From IMG/VR virus record IMGVR_UViG_3300036900_000099, positions 1 to 51,265 of that record: 51,265 nucleotides of DNA. One strand, 5' to 3'. The notes below the pieces were generated by a model. The model did no database searches. It was not told the DNA's origin and saw nothing but the letters and a program-made list of their open reading frames with translations. Position numbers and translations under genes: made by a program. This DNA is from a virus. Below, one piece after another: positions 41,220 through 48,686 of the stretch. The stretch's first letter is position 1. Each line of letters starts with the position of its first letter.

Positions 41220-41481
41220 GGTTTTTCTCCACCCATTTCAACCATTGTTCCATTGTCGGAAGACCGTAGAACAAAGGAATGTTATCGTACTGTTTGTTGT
41301 ACCTTTGAAAGGTCCAACTCTTTTCCTTACGTATGCGACTACTCAACAACCGTAAGGTTGCACGTTTGATCCCGAACTTCTTCCAATACTTTCTGAAGTG
41401 AGACTTCGTGCGTACGTCCTTTGGCTTTAGAAATTCAGGTTTACCAAAACCAAAGAGCGGAAGCTGTTGTTTAGTCTTCAA
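41194..41481 (-). CDS. Basic hypothetical protein, 95 aa
   Basis: TTG at 41481 overlaps the upstream stop (TTGAAGACTAA); an ATG at 41511 in the same frame would give a longer overlap. Product is basic and aromatic (FRKYWKKFGIKRATLRLL and MEQWLKWVEKNHG). Its last codons overlap the start of the VKLTVW gene. No domain known. Confidence 0.6.
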   Translation of the reverse strand: MKTKQQLPLFGFGKPEFLKPKDVRTKSHFRKYWKKFGIKRATLRLLSSRIRKEKSWTFQRYNKQYDNIPLFYGLPTMEQWLKWVEKNHGKTNRME

Positions 41482-41689
41482 TGGTGAGACCCGCTTTGTT
41501 GAACTCCTCAATCATATCGTTAAGGAGTTCTATCTGAAAGGTCCGTGTGACTACAACAGGACCCATGTTTTTCTTAACGCTGCCACTTTCTATGTTATCA
41601 AGCAGCCATTGTCTCCCTTTGTCTGTCTCCCCATAGACCATCGCCATCGACTTCATTCGTATTATCCTGATGTCGAAGAACGTCGCCAT
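41471..41689 (-). CDS. Hypothetical protein after primase-helicase, 72 aa
   Basis: ATG 41689 follows AAGGAGAT, a strong site, although it lies inside the last 92 bases of the primase-helicase gene. Product begins MATFFDIRIIRMKSMAMVYG; small mixed fold with GRQWLLDNIE. T7-like phages often carry small genes overlapping gene 4, but I cannot match this one. Confidence 0.65.
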   Translation of the reverse strand: MATFFDIRIIRMKSMAMVYGETDKGRQWLLDNIESGSVKKNMGPVVVTRTFQIELLNDMIEEFNKAGLTIED

Positions 41690-43238
41690 TGTCGATCTCC
41701 TTCTCAGTGTATGCAAAGGTAACGGGATTGAAGCACAAAGGTTGGAGAGGACCCGTTTTACTCCCGAACCTATTCTTGGTTACGGTAATGTGTGTAGTCA
41801 ATTCACCATTAGCCACGTCTCGATAAAGATTGATACGATTATTTGCAACCTTAGCGATCATACGACTACCACGTGTATCACCTTGATCATTAACATGACT
41901 AGCAAATATCAAACAGAAACCTAGTTCGACTACCATCATTTGTAAACGATTAGAGAGATAGTCTAACGCTACCCTTTCGTTCTCTCCTTGAAGCCCAATA
42001 CAAGCCATGCCAATATGGTCCAGAAGAATATATTTGCAATCACACGTAGCGACGAGAAACCGAATAGTGTCGAGAATAGTATTTGGATCGTCTGACCCAC
42101 GATTAGAATGAACAAATAAACGTTCATCCTTCCGAGCCACTTTCTCCACTGCAGCGGCGATTGCATCGCTATCCACAGCTTGATGTGGTAAGTGGATAGC
42201 CTTGCCCAACTCAAGACGCGCAAGCGCCTTGTAATGATCCTTACCAAGCTCTTCAAGAAAGATCGACCCGACATTGGCTTCTGTCTCCTTGAGTAGATGA
42301 TATTCCAGATGGTGCATTACCTCTGTCTTACCAACACCTTCTAGTGCAGTGATCAAATAACTCTCTCCACAGCGCAAGCCGTATAGGGAGTTATTCCATG
42401 ACTGCCACGGGAACGGTACTGAAGGTGGTTCAGGCTGATCGAGTATCTTTCTCATATCAGCAAAGGTAGAGGTTATGGTGTCGAGCATGAACTTCTTTGC
42501 TTTCCACCATAACTCTCGGAGCGTACCTGGATCACCTACCTGCACATACTCGTTAGCGTCTTTACGCGGTCGAAGCCGCACATGAAAGACCCTATTCCCG
42601 TCAAAGAGTGCCGCGACACGTCGAGCAGCATCCTGGCCGACGGGGTCCTCGTCAAAGCAGAGAAGTATTCTGTCGTATTGGTTAAGCCAGGATCGAACAC
42701 TAGAACAGTCCCTAACTGCAGTAGAAGCAGATTGAACGGACACGACATGATAATCCGTCGAAGAAGAGGGCGTTTGGGATGTTCCAGTACCAAATCGGGA
42801 AGCCTCAAGGAGGGCTTGTCGGAGGGAGATAGCATCTAACTCTCCTTCTGTGATGGTGATGTACTTACTAGCACCCGGCGTGAATTTATCCATGCCGAAA
42901 AGACTTGGTGTCACATCACCTTTCCACCTGAAGTCTTTCTTATCCAAGTGGCGGAACTTAGTCGCACCACTTGGATAAGGAAAACCTATGGCGATTGGTT
43001 CACCGTTAGGAGCTACCTTTGTTTTTACATCATAGAAAGCAAAGCTTTCTTTTGTCACACCTCTCCAAGGTAAATACTCATAAGTATAAGTTTCCTCGGA
43101 TGTGTTACCATCAGGTTTGAAGTAGGTCTGACAAGAGAAACAGTAACCGTGTCCATCGTCCCACGTGTGGTACGCATCACTTGAACCACATTCTGTAGTA
43201 CGTGGACACGGTAGCTTTGATTGGGTAATCTTGCTTAT
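41598..43238 (-). CDS. Primase-helicase (T7 gp4-type), 546 aa, AUA start
   Basis: Unwinds DNA and makes primers at the fork. N-terminal zinc ribbon LPCPRTTECGSSD ... DGHGYCFSC (residues 9-36), TOPRIM primase with ITEGELDAIS and LLCFDEDPVGQDAA, helicase Walker A ALEGVGKTEV, Walker B KYILLDHIGM and LIFASHVNDQG. The zinc ribbon lies upstream of the first GTG (43058); the only start at the junction is ATA at 43238, overlapping the previous stop (TTATAA), with AAGGAGAG 8 bases upstream. The GTG has its own GGAGAG, giving a shorter 486-aa form without zinc ribbon, like T7 gp4B. Confidence 0.92.
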   Translation of the reverse strand: MSKITQSKLPCPRTTECGSSDAYHTWDDGHGYCFSCQTYFKPDGNTSEETYTYEYLPWRGVTKESFAFYDVKTKVAPNGEPIAIGFPYPSGATKFRHLDKKDFRWKGDVTPSLFGMDKFTPGASKYITITEGELDAISLRQALLEASRFGTGTSQTPSSSTDYHVVSVQSASTAVRDCSSVRSWLNQYDRILLCFDEDPVGQDAARRVAALFDGNRVFHVRLRPRKDANEYVQVGDPGTLRELWWKAKKFMLDTITSTFADMRKILDQPEPPSVPFPWQSWNNSLYGLRCGESYLITALEGVGKTEVMHHLEYHLLKETEANVGSIFLEELGKDHYKALARLELGKAIHLPHQAVDSDAIAAAVEKVARKDERLFVHSNRGSDDPNTILDTIRFLVATCDCKYILLDHIGMACIGLQGENERVALDYLSNRLQMMVVELGFCLIFASHVNDQGDTRGSRMIAKVANNRINLYRDVANGELTTHITVTKNRFGSKTGPLQPLCFNPVTFAYTEKEIDNGDVLRHQDNTNEVDGDGLWGDRQRETMAA

Positions 43239-43840
43239 AACGGTCTCTCCTTGGTGTAAAAACTACCGATCCACATCGAGTTAGGTGTGAGTGCATCGGC
43301 TGGTTGATATTTGGTGTCGCTGTCGATAGCTGCTTCGAAGACCTTACGATCTCCTTCCCACATCCATGCTTGGATTTGGGTGACGAGCAGCTGCCAAAAG
43401 GGTTTAGAGTAAGGAAAGGTTACTGCTTGCCGAGTTGGAATGAGCAGCGGCACGAACTTACGCTCGAACAATACCGTATTCTGGACATCCGTGTCAATCT
43501 TTATTATCTGCTGTGGAGACAAAAGATGAAGATTACCACGGATGCGCATAGCAGGGGCAGAGCAGAAAGCTCCATGCCGTTTAACTGGGTCCGACCATGC
43601 CGGAGCCTTACACACTTGATCACGTTCAGTAGCAGAGAGCGCAACTAAACCGTTAGTTTCTTTGTTGCGCCAGAGCACATAGTTCTCACGCGTAAAAGCG
43701 ATACAGCTTCTCTCTGTCTCGATGTAATAATCATCGTACATGAAGACATACCACGCTGTACGTGAGAACAAGTTAGGCACATCAGGAGTGTGCTTAGTCC
43801 TGATGAGCCCGTCTATGTTCCAGACAGACAGGGATTTCAT
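43235..43840 (-). CDS. Hypothetical early protein, 201 aa
   Basis: ATG 43840 (MKSLSVWNIDGLIRTKHTPD) with GGAA upstream; an in-frame GTG at 43855 is an alternative. Aromatic-rich, soluble, with YYIETERSCIAFTRENYVLW and PYSKPFWQLLVTQIQAWMW. No known motif. It is directly upstream of primase-helicase and its last bases carry that gene's ribosome-binding site and AUA start. Confidence 0.8.
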   Translation of the reverse strand: MKSLSVWNIDGLIRTKHTPDVPNLFSRTAWYVFMYDDYYIETERSCIAFTRENYVLWRNKETNGLVALSATERDQVCKAPAWSDPVKRHGAFCSAPAMRIRGNLHLLSPQQIIKIDTDVQNTVLFERKFVPLLIPTRQAVTFPYSKPFWQLLVTQIQAWMWEGDRKVFEAAIDSDTKYQPADALTPNSMWIGSFYTKERPL

Positions 43841-43869
43841 GAAGGTTCCGTCCACGTTGGAGGGTTAAG

Positions 43870-43956
43870 GAGGGGTGAGTGAGCTTCCGGGGCCAACCAG
43901 ATTGGCTCTTCTCACCCCTCTAGACGCAGGCTTGTGCTTTCGGGTCGAAGCCTGCG
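43870..43956 (-). other. Two strong intergenic hairpins
   Basis: First: GAGGGGTGAG / CTCACCCCTC (43870-43879 with 43911-43920), enclosing a second stem GCCAA / TTGGC. Second: CGCAGGCTT / AAGCCTGCG (43925-43933 with 43948-43956). No U-run follows on minus, so RNA processing or mRNA protection is more likely than termination. Confidence 0.7.
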
Positions 43957-43960
43957 AATA

Positions 43961-45331
43961 TTAGGCGGCCTTCTTTCCTTTTGGGACGAGAAGTCCTGCC
44001 TTCACCTGTGATTTGGACGGTTGAGTCACAGAGATTTTCTGACCGGCGATGTTCATCCGAATCAGTTCCATAATAAGATTAGTAGCGAGCGTTTGATGTT
44101 GCTCGACGAGATAATTGATGGACTCGGGCGGTTGTTTGGACAGATCACTCAATGATACGCCGGTTTGTTCGGCGAAAGTAGGGACCTTATAGTCCTCCGC
44201 AGCCAAAGACTTGGCTGTCGTAATGTTGGGATTGATGTATCCGTGCTTTAACCAACCCTCCGTAAGCTTGGCCAATTCTTGTGCTGACATCACAGGGACA
44301 AACGGTTTGGGTTCTGTGGTGGCTTGAGCCGTGTTCTTTTTGGTGACTGGGATCCCTGCAGTAGGCGGGACAGCGGTTGCTGTAGTCGCCGCAATATTTC
44401 CACGAAAGGAAGGGTCTGCTTCCCACTTCGCCTTGTCGACCTCGACGCTCGGACGTTTCTGGAAGTCTTCCGGAACCAGGCCCTTGCCGTCCTTGGCCTT
44501 GGCATAGTTCCAGGTCTGGTACCAACTGACTAACTCCTTGGAAGTCTTAACAGACTTCGGCGGATGTACCGTAAGAAGAGTGACGGCGCCGACTGCTTTG
44601 TCGATCTCAGCAGCAACGCTCTTGCCCTTAGGAACGAGCATGCCAGTTGCTTTAGGCTTGACGTTAGGCACCGAGCCTTGTTTGTTCGGCATCTCAACGT
44701 AATCGTACGGGTTGGACATGTAGCCCCAAAGATAGCCCTTTCCCGGTGCTGCTGATCCTTCGAAGTTGAGGAACAGCGTATCGACGATGAGCAGGCAGAA
44801 ACTCGATGTCTCGGACATGACGCCAGTAGTGAAGGCATCCATGTGTTCCTTGCTGTTGTGCAAGTATTCTTGGAACTTGTCGATGTCGCCATTGACTTCC
44901 GTCGCTACTTTCTCGCAGCGCGGCTTGATCAGGTTGGTGAAGCAGTTGAATTCCGGGGACTCGGGTCCGTCGTTGTCGTGCTTCTCGAAGTCACCGTCGA
45001 AGCAGGCGACGCCGAATACTTGATGACTTGTCTCACCATCCGGTTTTTCTGGATCGACGGGCACATCCATGCCGAACACTTCGTACGGCTGCGCCGTCTT
45101 GACGACGCTATCCGAGAACCAGTACATTGCCGCTCCTTCCTTGTAGGACTCGGCGTAATCACAGATCTGCTTGATCGCTGCTTCTTCGTTATCCCAATCG
45201 AGTACACCTTGTTGCAAGATGATCTGGTTGTCGATTGAGACAGCGATACCAAATGCTTCTCGGTTATCCTTGGTCGCAGCACGGATTGCAGCTACCGGCG
45301 GAACGTAACCCTTCTTCGTGAACATAAACAT
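43961..45331 (-). CDS. Conserved-looking unknown early protein, 456 aa
   Basis: Chosen start MFMFTKKGYVPPVAAIR has GGAG nine bases upstream; a TTG five codons earlier is possible. Acidic soluble protein in the N-terminal 280 residues, then a Pro/Thr/Ala linker and a helical C-terminus with two VPKGK segments. No catalytic motif recognised. Its length and central place between two hairpin-bounded intergenic regions suggest an abundant early product. Confidence 0.85.
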   Translation of the reverse strand: MFMFTKKGYVPPVAAIRAATKDNREAFGIAVSIDNQIILQQGVLDWDNEEAAIKQICDYAESYKEGAAMYWFSDSVVKTAQPYEVFGMDVPVDPEKPDGETSHQVFGVACFDGDFEKHDNDGPESPEFNCFTNLIKPRCEKVATEVNGDIDKFQEYLHNSKEHMDAFTTGVMSETSSFCLLIVDTLFLNFEGSAAPGKGYLWGYMSNPYDYVEMPNKQGSVPNVKPKATGMLVPKGKSVAAEIDKAVGAVTLLTVHPPKSVKTSKELVSWYQTWNYAKAKDGKGLVPEDFQKRPSVEVDKAKWEADPSFRGNIAATTATAVPPTAGIPVTKKNTAQATTEPKPFVPVMSAQELAKLTEGWLKHGYINPNITTAKSLAAEDYKVPTFAEQTGVSLSDLSKQPPESINYLVEQHQTLATNLIMELIRMNIAGQKISVTQPSKSQVKAGLLVPKGKKAA

Positions 45332-45363
45332 AGTCGTTCGCTCCAATGTTTGGATAAGGTAGA

Positions 45364-45900
45364 TTAGGCTACTTTGCTGCTAACGCTTCCAGCGTTGGCG
45401 TTGGTGCCACCGACGACAGTCAGCTTTACAGCCGCGCGTGCCTTTTTGGCGCGTTGTGCTTTGAGTTTCTCTTCCGCAACTTCTTTTCCACCCAAAGCTT
45501 CGACAGTCTTCTCACGAAGCTGCTCAACCTTGTACGGATGAAGCGGTCGGTAGTACTTCAACACAGGATGCAACTCAGGCAGATTGAGTGCCTGACCTAG
45601 CACTTGAAGTTTGTGCTTAGCATCCTTCTTTGATAGTCGCCCGGAGGCGGCATATCGCATTGTGATCGCCACGATGGCATCAGCCACATCGGAGTCGTAG
45701 CTCCAATGCATGAGCTTTCCCATCTGTCTGTTCCTCCAACAGACGAACTTCCACCACGCCACACGTACGAACGGTGTGATGAGATGGACGATGAGCCACA
45801 CCAGAAGACACGCGCCTGCGAAGACCGTAAGCCACGGATATTCTGCTGAGCGTTCACGCAAAAAAGTGGCTAGGGCTTCGAGCCTGTCGCCACTCCACAT
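45364..45900 (-). CDS. Membrane-anchored protein with VKLTV near its end, 178 aa
   Basis: ATG 45900 with GGAAAG upstream; an in-frame TTG at 45915 is an alternative. One strong hydrophobic segment (residues 20-45, WLTVFAGACLLVWLIVHLI), then a basic helical domain facing inside. The C-terminus reads RAAVKLTVVGGTNANAG, one of the VKLTV copies, here followed by a Gly/Asn/Ser tail. Function unknown. Confidence 0.8.
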   Translation of the reverse strand: MWSGDRLEALATFLRERSAEYPWLTVFAGACLLVWLIVHLITPFVRVAWWKFVCWRNRQMGKLMHWSYDSDVADAIVAITMRYAASGRLSKKDAKHKLQVLGQALNLPELHPVLKYYRPLHPYKVEQLREKTVEALGGKEVAEEKLKAQRAKKARAAVKLTVVGGTNANAGSVSSKVA

Positions 45901-45948
45901 TAGAATACTTTCCAAGTACCATCCTTCTGTTTAGGTTGAGGCAGAGGA

Positions 45949-46106
45949 ACCGGGAGAGGACGGCCAAACCGCCCAGTTAAGGGAGATAAATCCCCTCCCG
46001 GTCTTCTACTAGCCTTACGCTAGCAGAACGGGTTGGGGAGAGGTCAATGCCTCGGCGGCTGTTATGCCTCTCCCCTTGCACTACCGCTGCGGAGGTTCAA
46101 CGGTAG
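45949..46106 (-). other. Run of four intergenic hairpins
   Basis: ACCGGGAG/CTCCCGGT (45949-45956, 45995-46002), CTAGC/GCTAG (46009-46013, 46019-46023), GGGGAGAGG/CCTCTCCCC (46035-46043, 46067-46075), CTACCG/CGGTAG (46081-46086, 46101-46106). No gene in between. Together they form a compact structured RNA of about 160 nt between two minus-strand genes. Confidence 0.7.
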
Positions 46107-46108
46107 TA

Positions 46109-46543
46109 CTAACTTAATTCAATTTCTGTCTTCCACGTGATACCAAACCGTGTGCCTTCTTCCCATCCACATTCCATAGCGTGGATCGCACGATCCTTGT
46201 CTCCATATACGATGGAGATCTTTTTCTTTTGGCAGCGCCAATCTTCAAGCTGCCACATGTATCTATGCCCGCTAAAGAGCAGACTTAGGCGGTAGTAGTG
46301 CTTGATCTCTTTGTACACAACCGCGTAGTAGTCTTGCGTACCTTGATGCCGAGCACCTCTCCACATTTCACGTACAGTGGATATGCTCGCAGCATTCTTT
46401 TCATAGCGTGATTGAGCTTCTTGCTCTCTAGCTGCACGCCATTCAGCTGTCTTTGGTTCTTGCTTCAACTCAGCAAGTGACCATCTTCCGTAACGTCTGT
46501 TTTTGACGCCTTTAGCGCGAGGCTTCTTGCGGTTTTTCCCCAT
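46109..46543 (-). CDS. Basic hypothetical protein, 144 aa
   Basis: GGAGGAAAGACT precedes the ATG, and a promoter lies 28 bases upstream. N-terminus very basic (MGKNRKKPRAKGVKNRRYGR), rest mixed with Trp/Tyr (YMWQLEDWRCQKKKISIVYG). May bind nucleic acid through its N-terminus. First gene of a transcript that then runs into the hairpin-rich spacer. Confidence 0.8.
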   Translation of the reverse strand: MGKNRKKPRAKGVKNRRYGRWSLAELKQEPKTAEWRAAREQEAQSRYEKNAASISTVREMWRGARHQGTQDYYAVVYKEIKHYYRLSLLFSGHRYMWQLEDWRCQKKKISIVYGDKDRAIHAMECGWEEGTRFGITWKTEIELS

Positions 46544-46570
46544 AGTCTTTCCTCCGATTGACTATCTACC

Positions 46571-46598
46571 AGTATAAGGGATTTAGTCCTTATGTCAA
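46571..46598 (-). promoter_or_regulatory. Sigma-70-like promoter, minus strand
   Basis: TTGACA (46598-46593), 16-bp spacer, TATACT (46576-46571), followed by TGG as in the promoter at 49219. Transcription should start near 46564, about 20 bases before the next start codon. Confidence 0.8.
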
Positions 46599-46604
46599 CT
46601 GGGT

Positions 46605-46898
46605 TTAGCCCGCAAACCAAGTCCTTCCAGCCTTACCATCTGAATAATGAGTGAAGTCCATCTTTTCAAAGATGGTACAATCCTTCTGGTATCCACCTGC
46701 TTCTGGGTCCCACCACGCAACGAGATATTCATCTTCATTATGAAGAGCACTGACGATTTCTCCACCTCCGTACTTGCCTTCTAGATCACGTCCGTGGCTA
46801 AACACGGCATCACCCACAAGAGGGCGGGATAGTTCGCTCACCTCGACTTTATCTGCTTCATTCAGACTGTCGAGGATACTGAGTACGATGTCGCTCAT
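46605..46898 (-). CDS. Hypothetical acidic protein, 97 aa
   Basis: ATG 46898 has AAAGGAAAGAG upstream and overlaps the stop of the previous gene. Product begins MSDIVLSILDSLNEADKVEV; a small beta barrel-like domain seems likely (VAWWDPEAGGYQKDC). Upstream in-frame ATGs overlap the neighbouring gene fully and are rejected. No family known. Confidence 0.75.
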   Translation of the reverse strand: MSDIVLSILDSLNEADKVEVSELSRPLVGDAVFSHGRDLEGKYGGGEIVSALHNEDEYLVAWWDPEAGGYQKDCTIFEKMDFTHYSDGKAGRTWFAG

Positions 46899-47161
46899 TA
46901 CTCTTTCCTTTCGATCACATAATCGCGCCATAGACGATGGACTGTGCCAGAAGGCGACAATCCGGTGTATTCGTAGACAGGTACGTCGAACATGGAAGCG
47001 TATACGAAACCCTTCCACATCAGTCTTCGGTATTCCAGATTCGGGTCACCGACACAACGTCCAGGCATTTGCTGCACGACGTCGGTGATAGGAACGATCA
47101 CGAACTTTTCGAGCGTCGTTTCCAAGCCGTGCGCTTTGATGAATGGTTTGATGATGCTCAT
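46898..47161 (-). CDS. Hypothetical protein, 87 aa
   Basis: AAGGAG with a 7-base gap to the ATG. Soluble, mixed composition (MSIIKPFIKAHGLETTLEKF, VYEYTGLSPSGTVHRLWR). Overlaps both neighbours by one to four bases. No domain recognised. Confidence 0.75.
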   Translation of the reverse strand: MSIIKPFIKAHGLETTLEKFVIVPITDVVQQMPGRCVGDPNLEYRRLMWKGFVYASMFDVPVYEYTGLSPSGTVHRLWRDYVIERKE

Positions 47162-47346
47162 CTGTATTCTCCTTGGTTGGTGATGTCAACCTTGTCGGGG
47201 TGATCCCGTAACAGGGTCGTGGGAGAGTTCGGCTTGTTTGATGTCGGTCTTGACGACGGCTTCTCCTCTCGGTTTAGCCGATGTGCAATGTACATCAATA
47301 ATACGCTGATGCCTATTGCGATAATCAATACGTGGAGTTGCATCAC
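47158..47346 (-). CDS. Small membrane protein, 62 aa
   Basis: GGGAG at ideal distance before the ATG. N-terminal hydrophobic helix (HVLIIAIGISVLLMYIAH) then a Ser/Pro/Asn-rich tail. All but the end is coded over the gene at 47186-47446 in another frame. No lipobox Cys, so not a classical nested o-spanin. Confidence 0.65.
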   Translation of the reverse strand: MMQLHVLIIAIGISVLLMYIAHRLNREEKPSSRPTSNKPNSPTTLLRDHPDKVDITNQGEYR

Positions 47347-47446
47347 GTTTCTCCCATTTGTCGAGTTGATGATTAGCGACGATGTAGAACAACAAACCTA
47401 CGTTTGCTGCGAGCGACATGATTAGTGTAGGGTACATCCAATACAT
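47186..47446 (-). CDS. Small membrane protein, 86 aa
   Basis: GGAGG-type site (AGGAGGTGG) before ATG 47446. N-terminal hydrophobic helix (YPTLIMSLAANVGLLFYIV) and a long basic soluble tail which overlaps the 62-aa membrane gene by 161 bases. The last 50 residues may be partly shadow. An unusual pair of embedded membrane genes. Confidence 0.6.
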   Translation of the reverse strand: MYWMYPTLIMSLAANVGLLFYIVANHQLDKWEKRDATPRIDYRNRHQRIIDVHCTSAKPRGEAVVKTDIKQAELSHDPVTGSPRQG

Positions 47447-47542
47447 GCTCCACCTCCTTTAGAATACCCCGCCACGCTCATTAGAAGCCCGCTGGTGCGA
47501 GATATTACAAAAAAGGTAGTTAGATAGCCTAAGTAAAATAAG

Positions 47543-47618
47543 TAGGGGAACGGTAGGAGATGGGGGATGAGCACCGTTCCCCTATGCTCACATCGAGTGG
47601 GTGTGGCTTAACTCGATG
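47543..47618 (-). other. Two perfect hairpins around a gene end
   Basis: TAGGGGAACGGT / ACCGTTCCCCTA (12 bp, 47543-47554 with 47573-47584) and CATCGAGT / ACTCGATG (8 bp, 47591-47598 with 47611-47618). The second overlaps the stop of the 66-aa gene. Neither has a U-run on minus, again suggesting processing or 3'-end protection. Confidence 0.7.
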
Positions 47619-47808
47619 GAGCTATCTTGTGTACGGTAAAGTATCCGGTCTCACGCTCTTCATTCATGAGTCGACACTTGTTAATCGCAGCGATTTCATC
47701 ATCCTCAAAAGAATGAATGACCGTTCCTGCCGGATTACGGATTTGATAGTACGTCCCCGTCAGTGACGAGTCCGGAGGATTTGTCGTTGATGACGGTGAG
47801 CTTAACAC
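47608..47808 (-). CDS. Hypothetical protein, 66 aa
   Basis: A plausible folded protein from GTYYQIRNPAGTVIHSFEDD to a GYFTVHKIAPSS end. No ATG is available at the right place; GTG 47808 is the best start, lying inside the VKLTV coding segment of the upstream gene. The longer frame starting at 47982 reads through that gene's coding sequence and is rejected. Confidence 0.6.
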   Translation of the reverse strand: MLSSPSSTTNPPDSSLTGTYYQIRNPAGTVIHSFEDDEIAAINKCRLMNEERETGYFTVHKIAPSS

Positions 47809-48094
47809 GCTCTCGTCGCTTGCGCTCCCGCTCTTGACGGGATGCACACTCGGCTTCTTTCGCGAGCTGTTGCGCGGCCTCCCTTTCCTTTCGATACGCT
47901 TCGATCTCTTCGGCACGTTTATCCTCCTCAAGGATGTAGTACCAAAAGTCAGTCTCCTTGTCGTAGGCATAGCCCTCACCACGGAGACGATAAGTGAGAG
48001 TATTCCAAGCCTTGGTTACAGAACCAGGCACAGCTTCGACATGATTGTCGATAGCCTTACGCCAGCGCTTACGTGCGTTACTCTTATTCGCCAT
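47735..48094 (-). CDS. Charged helical protein with VKLTVI, 119 aa
   Basis: GGAGAC with seven bases before ATG 48094 (MANKSNARKRWRKAIDNHVE). Long highly charged helix (EAYRKEREAAQQLAKEAE, then an Arg/Glu run) followed by RVKLTVINDKSSG and a polar tail. One of the six VKLTV copies, here 18 residues from the end. Function unknown. Confidence 0.75.
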   Translation of the reverse strand: MANKSNARKRWRKAIDNHVEAVPGSVTKAWNTLTYRLRGEGYAYDKETDFWYYILEEDKRAEEIEAYRKEREAAQQLAKEAECASRQERERKRRERVKLTVINDKSSGLVTDGDVLSNP

Positions 48095-48278
48095 TGTCTT
48101 TGTCTCCTTTCTTGATGATCTTGCTAAAGTGTTCGAGACGAGCAGCTTTGGCTGCTGCTGCACATTGATGCGCAACAACAGCCCTAACTGTCGCATCCTT
48201 GATATGATCTTTCAGTATCCGCTGGATAGCTGAAATCTCAAGTAGCCGCTCACCGCTGAGCCTACGCAAAAATGCCAT
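48084..48278 (-). CDS. Hypothetical protein, 64 aa
   Basis: ATG 48278 lies right after the VKLTV codons of the previous gene (TCTATGGCA), a 17-base overlap. Product MAFLRRLSGERLLEISAIQR and an Ala-rich helix with a basic end. No ribosome-binding site of note, so coupling is likely. Confidence 0.65.
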   Translation of the reverse strand: MAFLRRLSGERLLEISAIQRILKDHIKDATVRAVVAHQCAAAAKAARLEHFSKIIKKGDKDNGE

Positions 48279-48501
48279 AGACAGTGAGCTTAACAACAGG
48301 AGGATTGAGATTAACCAGAGGGTTGGCTAACCGTGGAACCCATGTCAAACCTTGGTCAGGCATAGGCACAGCCTTGTTTTTAAGTGGCCGATATGTGTAT
48401 GGCTTAGCGTTGTCGATGAGCATTAGTTTACCCATCTTAACGCCAGCCATATGTTGCTCATACCTACGCATGAGCTTAAGTCTGTTGAGTTCGTCGAGCA
48501 T
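48262..48501 (-). CDS. Hypothetical protein ending VKLTVYGIFA, 79 aa
   Basis: ATG 48501 overlaps the upstream stop (TGATG). Starts MLDELNRLKLMRRYEQHMAG, basic and helical, then a Pro/Asn-rich segment, then NPPVVKLTVYGIFA. The C-terminal peptide copies those at 32146, 37298, 45364 and 47735. Function unknown. Confidence 0.75.
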   Translation of the reverse strand: MLDELNRLKLMRRYEQHMAGVKMGKLMLIDNAKPYTYRPLKNKAVPMPDQGLTWVPRLANPLVNLNPPVVKLTVYGIFA

Positions 48502-48686
48502 CAGTTCATAAGCTCCACGGTTGCATAAGGATTGAACTTGTCTTCGTGACCGTGGGCACATCTTGCCCAACATTCATCGTCTGGCCGATCAGGCGGAGTT
48601 TCGATGGCTGTGTACTCCTCCCACGGACTTACTGGCGTTGCACGCCACCTGAATTTCTTTCCGATTGGAACTTCCCACATATCCAT
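48501..48686 (-). CDS. Hypothetical protein, 61 aa
   Basis: ATG 48686 preceded by GGAGGATC and overlapping the previous stop (TAATG). Product starts MDMWEVPIGKKFRWRATPVS; Trp/Pro-rich with CWARCAHGHE, possibly a small metal-binding turn. Part of a run of overlapping small genes. Confidence 0.75.
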   Translation of the reverse strand: MDMWEVPIGKKFRWRATPVSPWEEYTAIETPPDRPDDECWARCAHGHEDKFNPYATVELMN

